Shown one piece after another: positions 27,498 through 37,341 of a stretch of DNA of 64,000 bases. Every line of letters starts with the position of its first letter. Positions within the stretch are counted from its first letter, which is position 1. Origin of the DNA: Site-B1 sp963722665. GTDB taxonomy: Bacteria > Bacteroidota > Bacteroidia > Flavobacteriales > Flavobacteriaceae. A model generated the notes under the pieces. The model worked only from the letters and a program-made list of their open reading frames with translations, made no database searches and had not been told where the DNA came from. The position numbers were made by a program, and so were the translations under genes. The stretch lies in the NCBI GenBank assembly GCA_963722665.1, contig CAVRNW010000042.1:1-64000 (forward strand). The letters run 5' to 3'.

Positions 27498-28988
27498 TTA
27501 AACTTTAGCTTGTATCGATTTAAAAAACACATAGCCAAAACCTAGAAACAACATGAGGTGAAAAGGAAATAACCCAAAATCGCCTCCTTGGTCACCAACT
27601 ATAAAGGCGCTGTACATTCCGAAGGCAAAATAGAGCATTAACAAGCCTTCTATTATCACATTTAACGATAGTTTTTTCCGTATGTATTTGTTCCCCTTCC
27701 AGGAATCTTTTATAGTGCTAATATTAAATTTTGGTGTACGCACAAAATCACTTGGCTTACCAACATGACCTTCCATAACTGCTATGGAATTATGTAGTGA
27801 AAAGCCCATGGCAATTGAGAAAAATGTAAAGAACATACCTATATAACTCAAGAATTTTTTGAAGCCACCACCATACGTTAGTTTATACATAAACCAATAA
27901 CATATGAAAAATATAATGGTGCTTATCACAAAAAAGCTCATCATATAAAAGTAAGGCTTCAAATGTGCATATTCGTTTTTTATGTAGAGCATCGGGATAC
28001 TAAGAACAGCAACAATTAGGACGTTTAAGAACATCGTGCTGTTTAGCAAATGGAGCAACCCATGGATCTTCGTTTTAGTAGAAATATCCTTGCTTTTTAA
28101 AACAGGCCAGAGCATTTTCTGGAAGTTTTCGGCACCACCTTTATTCCAACGAAATTGCTGTGTTCGAGCTGCACTAATAACTACTGGTAATTCTGCCGGA
28201 GTGAGAACATTCTCTAAATATTTGAATTTCCAGTTTTTAAGCTGTGCTCTGTAGCTTAAATCCAGATCTTCGGTAAGTGTGTCACCTTCCCAGTTTCCCG
28301 CATCTAAAATGCATTCTTTACGCCAAACACCAGCTGTACCATTAAAGTTTATAAAATGTCCTTTGCTGTTTCTTCCAACTTGCTCTAATGTAAAATGTGC
28401 ATCAAGCGCAAAGGCTTGTATTTTGGTTAGTATGGAATAGTTTCGGTTGATGTGACTCCAACGAGTTTGTACAACACCAATCTGTTCATCTTTAAAATAT
28501 GGAATGGTTTTTTTTAACCAATCCTGTTTTGGCAGGAAATCGGCATCAAAAATAGCAATGAATTCACCTTTGGCTTTTACCAAACCTTCCTTAAGAGCAC
28601 CAGCTTTAAATCCCTGTCTGTTTTTACGACAAATGTGCTGAATATCTAATCCGGCTTTATGCAATCTGAGTATTTGTTCTGAAGTAGGTTTAACAGATTC
28701 GTCTGTAGAATCATCTAAAACCTGAATTTCAAGTTTATCTTTTGGGTAATCTATTAAAGCAATATTATCTAACAGTCGTTCCATGACATACAACTCGTTA
28801 AACACAGGAAGTTGAATAGTGACATAAGGAATTTCATCAGAATTATTAAAGTTGAATTTAGGTGAGTTGTCTTTAAGTTTTTGAGCCTTTAAATAATTGA
28901 ATAACAGATTGAGTTGTGCCAACGAATACAAAAAAATGAGTATTAGGGCAATGGAATAAATTACTATGATAGTTATTTCAAGAATCAT
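27498..28988 (-). CDS. Family 2 glycosyltransferase, cellulose-synthase-like
   Basis: A 496-residue processive-type GT2 with one N-terminal helix, a catalytic domain and about four C-terminal helices. The D,D,D,QxxRW set is visible: LDDSTD, FDADFLP, LTEDLDLSYR and QQFRW. It would transfer a sugar from a nucleotide sugar to a membrane acceptor or growing glycan. Its start is 1 base from the end of the upstream DPM1-like gene and it ends 3 bases before the mannosyltransferase, so the three are one unit. Confidence 0.87.
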   Translation of the reverse strand: MILEITIIVIYSIALILIFLYSLAQLNLLFNYLKAQKLKDNSPKFNFNNSDEIPYVTIQLPVFNELYVMERLLDNIALIDYPKDKLEIQVLDDSTDESVKPTSEQILRLHKAGLDIQHICRKNRQGFKAGALKEGLVKAKGEFIAIFDADFLPKQDWLKKTIPYFKDEQIGVVQTRWSHINRNYSILTKIQAFALDAHFTLEQVGRNSKGHFINFNGTAGVWRKECILDAGNWEGDTLTEDLDLSYRAQLKNWKFKYLENVLTPAELPVVISAARTQQFRWNKGGAENFQKMLWPVLKSKDISTKTKIHGLLHLLNSTMFLNVLIVAVLSIPMLYIKNEYAHLKPYFYMMSFFVISTIIFFICYWFMYKLTYGGGFKKFLSYIGMFFTFFSIAMGFSLHNSIAVMEGHVGKPSDFVRTPKFNISTIKDSWKGNKYIRKKLSLNVIIEGLLMLYFAFGMYSAFIVGDQGGDFGLFPFHLMLFLGFGYVFFKSIQAKV

Positions 28989-29678
28989 TATTTAAAACTG
29001 TATTTAAAAATCCAACCAAGTATCTTAAAGCCTGCAAAGATAGTACCTTTTACCGTTCCAGACACTTTTGATACACCAATTCTGTTTCTGTATTTCACAG
29101 GAATTTCTATATAATTCAATTTTTGTTTTAATGCTTTAAGCTGCATTTCTACCGTCCAGCCATAGGTTTTGTCTTCCATGTTCAGAGCTAACAGCTTATT
29201 ATATTTAATTGCTCTAAAAGGTCCAAGATCGGTGAATTTTGCACCAAACATGAGTTTCATTAAGAAAGTAGCCAGCCAATTGCCAAAGACCTGTTGAGGT
29301 GTCATTGAACCTTGTTCACGTAGTCGTTTAACACGAGCACCAATTACAAGATCTGCCTTGTCATTTAGAATTGGCTCTACAAGTTTTGTTAATTCTTCAG
29401 GGTAATCGCTATAATCGCCATCCAGAAACACAATGATATCTGGTTTTTCTTTGCAGGTAGCTACATAGTCCATCCCTTTTAAACACGCATAGCCATAACC
29501 TTTTTGGTTTTCGGATAACACAGTTGCTCCAGCCTTTTCTGGCGTTGATTATAGTATTATCAGTAGAATTATTGCTAATTACAATAATTTCATCAACTAT
29601 ATCTGGAATTTCGCTAATTACTTTTGCAATAGAATCTTGCTCGTTATAAGCAGGAATGATGACTTTTATTTGGCTCAT
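28988..29678 (-). pseudogene. Family 2 glycosyltransferase, dolichol-phosphate-mannose-synthase-like, one frameshift
   Basis: The protein starts at 29678 with KVIIPAYNEQDSIAKVI, typical of polyprenyl-phosphate glycosyltransferases. After NNSTDNTIINARK the frame breaks near 29520-29535 (an extra base in a G/A run) and resumes as VLSENQKGYGYACLKG, FLDGDYSDYPEELTK (metal-binding DGD) and LGPFRAIKY. The total is about 230 residues. It would make a polyprenyl-phosphate sugar, possibly the donor for the membrane glycosyltransferase at 26-27.5 kb. Confidence 0.82.
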
Positions 29679-29717
29679 TGAATTGACTTTCAGTGCAAAA
29701 ATACGATATTTCTGATC

Positions 29718-31317
29718 TTAATTCTGATTAACCAATTTCATCAAATCAACATCATTACCTAATAGAATTTCATTAGGATTAATTCTGCCCTTCATGCTGC
29801 CATTTTCTAATTTTAAAACACCTCTTGGGCAAACAGCAGAACAAACTCCGCAACCAACACAACTAGATCGTACAATATTTTCACCTTTTTGAGCATAAGC
29901 ACGAACATCAATTCCCATTTCGCAATAGGTTGAACAATTTCCACAGGAAATACATTGACCACCATTGGTTGTAATTCTGAATTTTGAGAATAAACGTTGT
30001 TGAAATCCTAAAATTGCTGCCATAGGACAACCAAATCGACACCAAACTCTGTTTCCTAAAATTGGATAGAAACCTGTTCCAACAACTCCGGAGAAAATTG
30101 CTCCGATCAGAAATCCGTAGGACGAACGTAAGGTTTCAGCCTCCATAAAAAATAGTTTCGAGCCGTTTGAAAAATAATGCATAGAAAACAGAGCCATGAT
30201 TATTACAAAATATCCAATCGCTCCATATTTTGCATCTTTACCTAATTCGTTTCGTTTAAAGACCATAGTTAAAGCAAAAACAAGCGTTAAAAACACAGCA
30301 ACTAACCCTAAAAACACTTCTTTTGTCAACCAATATTTATTTGGGTCGTAACCTAAATACGTATAGATCACAGCCGTTGTCATAAGTACCACAAATACTA
30401 AAACAGTATGAATTAACCATCGTTCAATTTTCCAGGCAGATAATTTTTTAGAAGATAATTGCCTGAATGAATCGCCTGCAGTTTCTGCTAATCCACCACA
30501 ACCACAAACCCAGGAACAATACCATCGTTTTCCGTATTTATAGGTTAAAAAAGGAGAAATAACAAAGATGGAAAGCACACCAAAAATGAGTAATGCCATT
30601 CCAATATTTCCTGCGTTGATGAAATCGTCAATTCTATATTGTTCAAAATTGTAATAATTTAACGGCCACATATTCTTTAAATCGTAATATGGCAATTTAA
30701 AGGTGTCTGAATTTAATCTTGACATAAATTCTGGAATCAAAAAAGCAAAACCTAATTGAAAGAACATGACTGAACCTGTTCTTAATTGCTGATATCGATT
30801 ATGTCGATATTTCAACATGAATTTATATCCAAATACTAAAATAGCAACTGTGTAAAGTGTTCCATATACAAACCACTGGCTTGCGGGACTTCCACTTAAC
30901 AATCTTGCTTAAAGGGTCAAAAAATGAAACTAAACCAGTGTTTGCAGATCCATTTGATCCTAAACCTAACAAGTGAGGATAAAAATATAAGACGATATAA
31001 AAAAGTGTTAGAACAATGCCTGTGATCCATCCTAAAACACCTCTGGATGAGATGGATTTGAACCAAACACCATCGTTTTTAATACCTTCCAATTTATTAA
31101 GATAAGCGTCGTTCGCGAACAAGATGATTCCCACAGAAATTAATCCCAAAGAAGCCCATAAAAACAAGCTTTTATTCGGAAAGTTAGTGTTGAAAAGAGC
31201 CAATACTAATATGAATAATCCGATAACACCGAAACCAACAGCAAATTTTTGTTTTGTAGAAAGGTCTTGAGCATCTGGTTTTGCCAACGACATACTATGA
31301 TTTATTTTACTGCTCAT
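29718..31317 (-). pseudogene. Membrane-bound 4Fe-4S polyferredoxin (NapH/RdxA-like), one frameshift
   Basis: A protein of about 530 residues with multiple membrane helices; the start at 31317 gives MSSKINHSMSLAKPDAQ. The frame breaks near 30890-30910, between LVSFFDPLSKIV and SPASQWFVYGTLYTVA. It has the membrane motifs YCSWVCGCGG and WCRFGCPMAA and two C-terminal 4Fe-4S clusters, CISCGNCSTYC and CVGCGVCSAVC. NapH/NosR-type proteins pass electrons across the membrane. The flavoprotein just upstream may be its electron partner. Confidence 0.82.
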
Positions 31318-31319
31318 GT

Positions 31320-32621
31320 TTAAATAGTTTGAAGTTGATTTTGGTAAGTTGATAGAATGTCTTTTTCAAATTTGCTGTAAAATTCCGGGTCGAAATTAGC
31401 ATCTAGCTAAATGGTTTATTACATAATCCACATCTCGTTTTTCGTTTAACCATGAATCGAATGTTTCATGTCGCATTCTAATTCCGAAGGTATTGATTCC
31501 TAAAAACTCATTGGTGTTTTTATCATAAGCAAACGGTTATACATTTAGTATCATCTTCATGTTTCCAATGAAAATGTGCTTCATTCTCTCTTGGTTTTGA
31601 AAACACCCAACCATAGGTTTGATATTCTATATCTAAAAATTTAGCCGAATTAAACCAATGTCCTGGTTTGTATTCTATTTTATTACCACAAATAGTTTGA
31701 GCAATGGTTTCTCCCATCATACGTCCTGTGTACCAAACTGCTTCTATAGGTCTTCGTTGTCCAATAGAGTTCACGTTGTTCTGCACAATCACCAATAGCA
31801 TATACATCTTCTATATTTGTTTCAAGAAAGCGATTGACCAAAACCCCTCGATTGGTTTCAATATCAGAGGATTTAATAAAGTCGATATTTGGTGATACTC
31901 CTGCTGTCAATCCAACAAAATCACAATCAATTGTTTCACCTGTTTCAGCAATTACAACAGCTCTCGCTTTTCCGTTTTCATCAGAAATGATTTCTTTTAA
32001 ATTCACTCCTAATCGCAGATCGATATGATGATTTTTAATATGCCTGTTGATCATTTCACTTTCACCTTCGGGTAATACGCCATTCCAAAAACTTGTTTCG
32101 CGAACCAAAAAAGTAACAGGAATATTTCTTGAATTCAGCATTTCTGCCAATTCAATTCCAATTAATCCACCACCAACAATAACAGCACGTTTACAAACCT
32201 TGTTATTTGGAGCATATACTTCCATATTTTCTAGATCTTGTTTGTGATACAATCCTTGAACACCTTTTAGATCTTGTCCAGGCCAACCAAATTTATTTGA
32301 TTTACTTCCTGTGGCAATAATTAGTTTGTCATATTGAAGGCTTTGCCTTCTGTCAAAATGCAAAGTTTTTGATTTTGTCTCTATAGTTTTTACAAATCCA
32401 TTTTTTAAGTTAATTCGATTCTTTTCCCAAAACCAATTTTCGTAAGGCTGTGTGTGCTCAAATTTCATGTGACCCATGTACACATACATTAGTGCTGTTC
32501 GAGAAAAAAAATAATCGGATTCGGCAGAAATTATGGTAATTTTTTTGTCAGAAAGTTTCCGAATATGTCTCGCTGCAGTTACTCCAGAAATTCCGTTGCC
32601 AATAATTACAATATGTTCCAT
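31320..32621 (-). pseudogene. FAD/NAD(P)-dependent oxidoreductase, three frameshifts
   Basis: A pyridine-nucleotide-disulphide-type flavoprotein of about 434 residues. FAD motif IIGNGISGVTAARHIRK, NAD motif VIVGGGLIGIELAEML and C-terminal FAD motif VYAIGDCAEQRE are present. Breaks fall near 31770-31800 (resumes PIEAVWYTGRMMGETIAQ), near 31530 (resumes AYDKNTNEFLGINTFG) and near 31405 (resumes DANFDPEFYSKFEKDI). The restored frame ends at 31320, two bases before the polyferredoxin start, so both are co-transcribed and may form an electron transfer pair. Confidence 0.82.
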
Positions 32622-32719
32622 TTATTATTAAAGTTGGTTGACTTAATTTGTCGAAGGTTATGTTAAAACCTTAATATAATAAAATCATTTTGTTTAAATT
32701 TAAAACAAAAATTGCGTTT

Positions 32720-33727
32720 ATGAAGCGTTTTGCAATTCTCTTTTTATGTGCATTCTTAATTGGATGCTCAGCAACCATTCCAAAAAAACAATCTATAAAT
32801 GGGGTGAGTTTTGTGGCGTCTAATGAAGCAATAAATCAAAATCATATTGAACCTGTTGTTAATGTAAATGCGAATTATGCTTCTGTGATGCCTTTTGGGT
32901 TTATAAAAAACCTGGATTCTCCTGAAATAAGTTATAACACTAACAGACAGTGGTATGGAGAAACCAAAGAAGGAACAAAACAATATATTGAACAAATTCA
33001 AAATAACAATATTAAAGTCATGCTCAAACCACAGATTTGGGTTTGGAAAGGTGAATTTACCGGTGAAATCGAAATGAAAACAGAAGAAGATTGGAGATCT
33101 TTTGAAGAATCTTATTCCAATTTTATATTAGACTATGCCAAAGTCGCTCAAGATACCAACGTCGAAATTTTATGTATTGGAACTGAGCTCGAATCTTTTA
33201 TAAAGAACAGGCCAGAGTATTGGAAACAACTTATTATCAAATTAAAAGAGGTTTATAAAGGGAAATTAACCTATGCCGCCAATTGGGATGAATTTAAACG
33301 TACACCTTTTTGGCCTGATTTAGATTATATTGGTATCGATGCATATTTTCCAGTGAGTGAAATGCAAACACCAACTGTTGAAGATTGTAGAAAGGGTTGG
33401 CAAAGCCATAAAGCACTAATTAAAAGTTATTCAGAACAATACAACAAACCTGTTTTGTTTACCGAATTTGGTTATAGAAGTATGGATTATACCGGTAAAG
33501 AACCTTGGCAAAGCGATTACAAAATAAAATCACTTAATATTCAAGGGCAAACCAACGCCACAGAGGCAATATTTAACGAATTCTGGAATGAAGATTGGTT
33601 TGCTGGTGGCTTTGTTTGGAAATGGTTTCACAAGCATGATAAAGTTGGAGGATATAAGGACAACCAATTTACCCCGCAAAATAAACCTGCTGAAATTTTA
33701 ATTAAAGAACAATATTTTCAATATTAA
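32720..33727 (+). CDS. GH113-like glycoside hydrolase lipoprotein
   Basis: The ATG at 32720 gives a lipoprotein signal, FAILFLCAFLIGCSAT; an earlier start would only add MFKFKTKIAF. The 335-residue protein has a TIM barrel: MPFGFIKNLD, KVMLKPQIWVW, ILCIGTELESF (acid/base Glu) and PVLFTEFGYRS (nucleophile Glu). This fits family GH113, which includes beta-mannanases. It is divergent from the glycosyltransferase-redox series. The substrate is unproven. Confidence 0.82.
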   Translation: MKRFAILFLCAFLIGCSATIPKKQSINGVSFVASNEAINQNHIEPVVNVNANYASVMPFGFIKNLDSPEISYNTNRQWYGETKEGTKQYIEQIQNNNIKVMLKPQIWVWKGEFTGEIEMKTEEDWRSFEESYSNFILDYAKVAQDTNVEILCIGTELESFIKNRPEYWKQLIIKLKEVYKGKLTYAANWDEFKRTPFWPDLDYIGIDAYFPVSEMQTPTVEDCRKGWQSHKALIKSYSEQYNKPVLFTEFGYRSMDYTGKEPWQSDYKIKSLNIQGQTNATEAIFNEFWNEDWFAGGFVWKWFHKHDKVGGYKDNQFTPQNKPAEILIKEQYFQY

Positions 33728-33786
33728 TCAAATAATATTTTTATTCTTTTTTACCTTGTAATTAATTCTTTTAAGAATCATTTTAA

Positions 33787-34515
33787 ATGAGAACACTTGT
33801 CATTGGAGATATTCATGGAGGTTTAAAGGCCTTGGTTCAACTTTTGGAAAGAGCCAAGGTTACTCAATCTGACACTTTAATATTTATTGGTGATTATGTT
33901 GATGGCTGGAGCGAATCGTCATTTACTATAAGATATTTGATCGATCTGTCAAAAAAGTACAATTGTATTTTTATAAAAGGCAATCATGATCTTTGGTGTG
34001 AGAATTGGTTAAGAGAAGGAACAACTTTTGACACCTGGTTATATCATGGGGGCAAAGAAACCATTGAAAGTTATAACACAATATCAGAAAAAGAAAAACA
34101 GGCACATCTTGAATTTATAGAACAGATGAAACTCTATTTTATCGATAATAAAAACAGACTATTTGTGCACGCCGGATTTGTCTCCATGCATGGTCCGGAA
34201 AAGGAATATTCCGAAACTAATTTGTATTATGACAGAACACTTTGGGAAATGGCCTTGGCAATAGATAAAAAACTGGATGAAGATTCCATTCTATTTCCAA
34301 AACGATTAAAACTTTTTAATGAAATTTATATTGGGCATACCCCTACGATCAATTTTGGAGAATTTGAACCCATGAATGCCCAAAATGTCTGGAATGTAGA
34401 TACAGGAGCAGCTTTTTATGGCAAATTATCATGTATCGATATTAAGACTAAAGAAGTTTTTCAAAGTGATGTGGTTCAAACATATTATCCAAATGAGAAA
34501 GGGCGCAATAAGTAA
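33787..34515 (+). CDS. Serine/threonine-phosphatase-type metallophosphoesterase
   Basis: A 242-residue phosphatase with the motifs GDIHGG, FIGDYVDGWSES, KGNHDLWCENW and HAGF plus GHTPT, all metal ligands of PP1/ApaH-type phosphoesterases. There is no signal peptide, so it is cytoplasmic. Substrates may be phosphoproteins or dinucleoside polyphosphates; sequence alone does not decide. It is 59 bases downstream of the GH113-like gene. Confidence 0.85.
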   Translation: MRTLVIGDIHGGLKALVQLLERAKVTQSDTLIFIGDYVDGWSESSFTIRYLIDLSKKYNCIFIKGNHDLWCENWLREGTTFDTWLYHGGKETIESYNTISEKEKQAHLEFIEQMKLYFIDNKNRLFVHAGFVSMHGPEKEYSETNLYYDRTLWEMALAIDKKLDEDSILFPKRLKLFNEIYIGHTPTINFGEFEPMNAQNVWNVDTGAAFYGKLSCIDIKTKEVFQSDVVQTYYPNEKGRNK

Positions 34516-34828
34516 GAATTTAAAGTAATTATGTTTAGTGTTCTCCTGTGATTTTCTTATGTGGTTAAAATTACTACAATTTTATATTTTATTACACTAC
34601 ATGAATGTTTATAATTAAGGGTTTACTTTGTTTTAAATAAATCCCTTATATCTAGATATTGTATTGATTAATAGCATAATTCCAATCCCCAATATTTATG
34701 ATATAAATGTTAAGTTACTAATTAACTTAAACTAACTAAAAGGCCACCTAAAGATTATAAGCGGAAATCTTGGGTGGTCTTTTTTTTATAATAAATAATT
34801 ATGTAATTTAATCTCTAATAAATTATAT
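34516..34828 (+). other. Intergenic stretch with a terminator near its end
   Basis: This 313-base AT-rich gap has no convincing ORF. Its only clear structure is the terminator-like stem-loop at 34737-34788, about 40 bases before the response regulator start. Confidence 0.5.
34737..34788 (+). terminator. Imperfect terminator hairpin before the response regulator
   Basis: AAAAGGCCACCTAAAGATT pairs, with one bulge and mismatches, with AATCTTGGGTGGTCTTTT and is followed by T residues. It may end the phosphatase transcript or act as an attenuator for the next gene. Confidence 0.6.
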
Positions 34829-35455
34829 ATGAAAATTCTGGTTGTTGACGATCACGCTATTTTGAGAAAGGGGCTTTTAGGAATTCTAAATAAAGAATTC
34901 ATCAATTGTTCGTGTTTTGAAGCATCAAATGGCTATGAAGCAATTTCAGCTTTAAAAGATAATGATGTAGATATTGCAATTTCTGATATTTCAATGCCGG
35001 ATCTAAATGGTATTGATCTGTTAAAACAATTAAAAGCGCTTCAAATAACAACACCGGTATTAATCCTAAGCATGCTTCAGGAAGACCAATATGCATTAAG
35101 GGCAATGAAAGCAGGGGCTTATGGATTTATAAATAAGGATTGTAAACCTCAGGAATTAGTAAGTGCTATAAAAACTGTTCTTTCAGGAAAAAAATATATA
35201 ACACCTTCTGTTTCTGACTTATTAGTCAGTGCGCTTGATGTCAAACAAATTAAAAACCAACATGAATTGTTATCTGACAGGGAATTGATGGTATTGCATA
35301 ATATTGCAAAAGGAAATTCCTTGACTGATATAGCAAATTCTTTAGGCTTAAGTATAAATACGGTTAGTACGTATAGAGCAAGAATAATAAAGAAATTGAA
35401 CTTAAAAAATAATGCCGGAATTATTAGATATGCCATTGATCATAACCTTGGCTAA
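34829..35455 (+). CDS. LuxR/NarL-family response regulator
   Basis: A 208-residue protein with a receiver domain (VVDDHAILRKG; phosphoacceptor Asp53 in ISDISMP; conserved Lys in INKDCKP) and a LuxR-type helix-turn-helix (LSDRELMVLHNIAKGNSLTD, then NTVSTYRARI). No sensor kinase gene adjoins it, so it is an orphan regulator here. It converges on the arsenosugar cluster with a 9-base gap. Confidence 0.9.
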   Translation: MKILVVDDHAILRKGLLGILNKEFINCSCFEASNGYEAISALKDNDVDIAISDISMPDLNGIDLLKQLKALQITTPVLILSMLQEDQYALRAMKAGAYGFINKDCKPQELVSAIKTVLSGKKYITPSVSDLLVSALDVKQIKNQHELLSDRELMVLHNIAKGNSLTDIANSLGLSINTVSTYRARIIKKLNLKNNAGIIRYAIDHNLG

Positions 35456-35464
35456 TCCGTAATT

Positions 35465-36274
35465 TTAACTAATGTTTTTAAGGTAATATTTATGTAATTC
35501 CTCAGGTGACGCTCCAAACCACTTTTTAATATAAATTACCCAAAAATGATACTGCAATTTCCAAATACCATTTTTTTGGTATTTTCTGGATGAGGTTGTC
35601 AACCATTCCTTTATAACAACAAATTGCTTTCGTTTGTAGAGCTTATTAATTAGGTCAATATCTTCATAAATAATATAGCGTTCATCAAACCCATGCAATT
35701 CCCTAAATAATGATTTGGTAATAAATTGGCTTTGATCTCCGCCACGACAGGCTCTCGAATTAAATTGAGTCAGCCAGCCAGCTAGTTTTAGCCACCAATG
35801 ATCACTCTCGAACTTCATTTTAAAGCAACCTGCAAGATTTCCCTTTTCAACCTCTGAGATAATCAAGGAATCAAAATTCTTTGGTGGAAAGGAATCTGAA
35901 TGCAAAAAATACAGAATATCTCCTTTGGCCTTTTTGGCTCCAAGGTTCATTTGCTTTGCACGACCGCGATCTGAATATAATAAAGTTATGTCAGGTCGAG
36001 TGTTTTTGTCTTGCAAAAACGTATCGAGACCTTTGAGATCTAATTCTTTATCGTTCTGCTGAGCGAAGTCCAATGACAATTTTGATAACTCTGAATCACC
36101 CGAAGTGACTAATTCTGAAATAATTTCTTGTGAACCATCAGTACTGCCGCCATCAACGACAATAATCTCAGAAATATTTTTTCCGGAGGAATTATTTATT
36201 AAATGCTCAAGTAAAGCAGAAATGGTTTTAGCTTCATTTAGTATTGGGATGATTATTGAAATTTGATGTTTCAC
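35465..36274 (-). CDS. TIGR04283-type glycosyltransferase with an in-frame repeat insertion
   Basis: A 269-residue GT2 protein beginning ISIIIPILNEAKTISALLE with DGGSTDGSQE, then LLYSDRGRAKQMNLGAKKA and LHSDSFPP. The family (arsenosugar-cluster glycosyltransferase) is usually about 235 residues; residues 56-96 (35987-36109) are extra and are encoded by palindromic repeats. The rest is intact, including RGGDQSQF and YEDIDL. It belongs with the arsenosugar genes upstream and may attach the sugar or glycerol aglycone. Confidence 0.82.
   Translation of the reverse strand: MKHQISIIIPILNEAKTISALLEHLINNSSGKNISEIIVVDGGSTDGSQEIISELVTSGDSELSKLSLDFAQQNDKELDLKGLDTFLQDKNTRPDITLLYSDRGRAKQMNLGAKKAKGDILYFLHSDSFPPKNFDSLIISEVEKGNLAGCFKMKFESDHWWLKLAGWLTQFNSRACRGGDQSQFITKSLFRELHGFDERYIIYEDIDLINKLYKRKQFVVIKEWLTTSSRKYQKNGIWKLQYHFWVIYIKKWFGASPEELHKYYLKNIS
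35987..36109 (-). repeat. Palindromic repeats inserted in frame in the glycosyltransferase gene
   Basis: An imperfect inverted repeat pairs AGGTCGAGTGTTTTTG (35993-36008) with CAAAAACGTATCGAGACCT (36014-36032). A second unit, around 36051-36077, shares GAGCGAAGTC with the insert in the mannosyltransferase gene (26680-26689). A short CACCCGAAGTG unit lies at 36098-36108. Confidence 0.75.
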
Positions 36275-36279
36275 GTTCT

Positions 36280-36353
36280 GTCATTCCTGAGAAGGCAGGA
36301 ATCCATTTTTTAAGTTTCAATTATTAAGATTCCCGCTTTCGCTGGAATGACAA
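36280..36353. repeat. Inverted pair of palindromic repeats between genes
   Basis: Two opposite copies of the element seen at 26.54 kb: one with ATTCCTG/CAGGAAT arms (36283-36302) and one reading GATTCCCGCTTTCGCTGG (36328-36345) in the other orientation. Together they can form one long hairpin, like a BIME, between the glycosyltransferase and DUF547 genes. Confidence 0.8.
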
Positions 36354-36358
36354 TTAAT

Positions 36359-37232
36359 TTAGTTATTTAAATTCCAGTCATAATCCTTATAACTTATTGA
36401 TGCTTTTTGAGAAATTCCAATATCAGAATATTTATTCAAAAAATCAATTAATGACTGCCCTTGTTTAAAATCTTGAGAGAACCATTTAAAGATCCTGGAT
36501 AGCTCTAATTTATTTATTGAAAGCTTATTTTTTGATGGATCATTTAGAAATTCTTTTGTTGCAGCTGTTAACTGCATGTCTAATTTTGAGCCAATAAAAG
36601 CTGAGTTTTGAAGTTTTGGACAGGATATAGAAGCACAAACTATGGCGAAATGAATTCGTGGTTCGTTCATTTTACGTAAGATCTTATGTTCTATTTCATT
36701 CAGGTCATACCAATTATCTCCTAGTTTCCAAAGTTTTTGATCCCAGGGGTTATCAATATCCTTTATGCTTTTAACTGATGGGTTTCTTAAAATTATATCT
36801 ATAGTTAAAGCATTGTAAGCATTGATCCAATAGGCTAATTTGTCATCTTTTGTCCAGGTGTCATTTGGCATATTGTCTCCTAATGAACTAATATAATTTC
36901 TTAATACTGCTTGGTCTGTTTTAAAAGCTTTGTAATTGACATTCCCTTGCGCAGATACATGTTTTTTTAGTAGTTTGTTGAACGCGGAATGATTAAATAC
37001 TTCAACCGGGATTGTATTAACATTTTCAATTTGTACATCTTCGGTAGCTTGAATGTCTTCTATAACTTCTGGTTCTTTAGGAGTTTCAACAATTGGAGCT
37101 TGAATTACTCCTGGAGCTTCTGGACTTTCAACCGGAGTAACTTTATTAGGAATATCTGAAGTGATATTTTTAGTACAGTAACAAGAAGATTGCGATAATA
37201 TTAAAACTAAAACGGATAAGTAGCTTATTCAT
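36359..37232 (-). pseudogene. DUF547 lipoprotein, frameshift near the N-terminus
   Basis: From the internal Met at 36871 the protein reads DKLAYWINAYNALTIDIIL, CASISCPKLQNSAF and a C-terminal YDWNLN, all DUF547 hallmarks. The frame stays open upstream to about 37228, through a Pro/Glu/Val-rich linker and HVSAQGNVNYKAFKTD. It reaches LVLILSQSSCYCTK, a lipoprotein signal, with no in-frame ATG. The ATG at 37230-37232 (MNK) is one frame away, so a single indel next to it is likely. Length about 290 residues. The family function is unknown; here it sits within the arsenosugar cluster. Confidence 0.75.
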
Positions 37233-37341
37233 GAATGTTTTGTTTTGAATTAATTTTGACGAGAAAAGTATCATAGTCTTACACTATTATGAATGTAGGT
37301 CTACCTATATTGATGAATAATTTGGTTATAAACCAATTATT

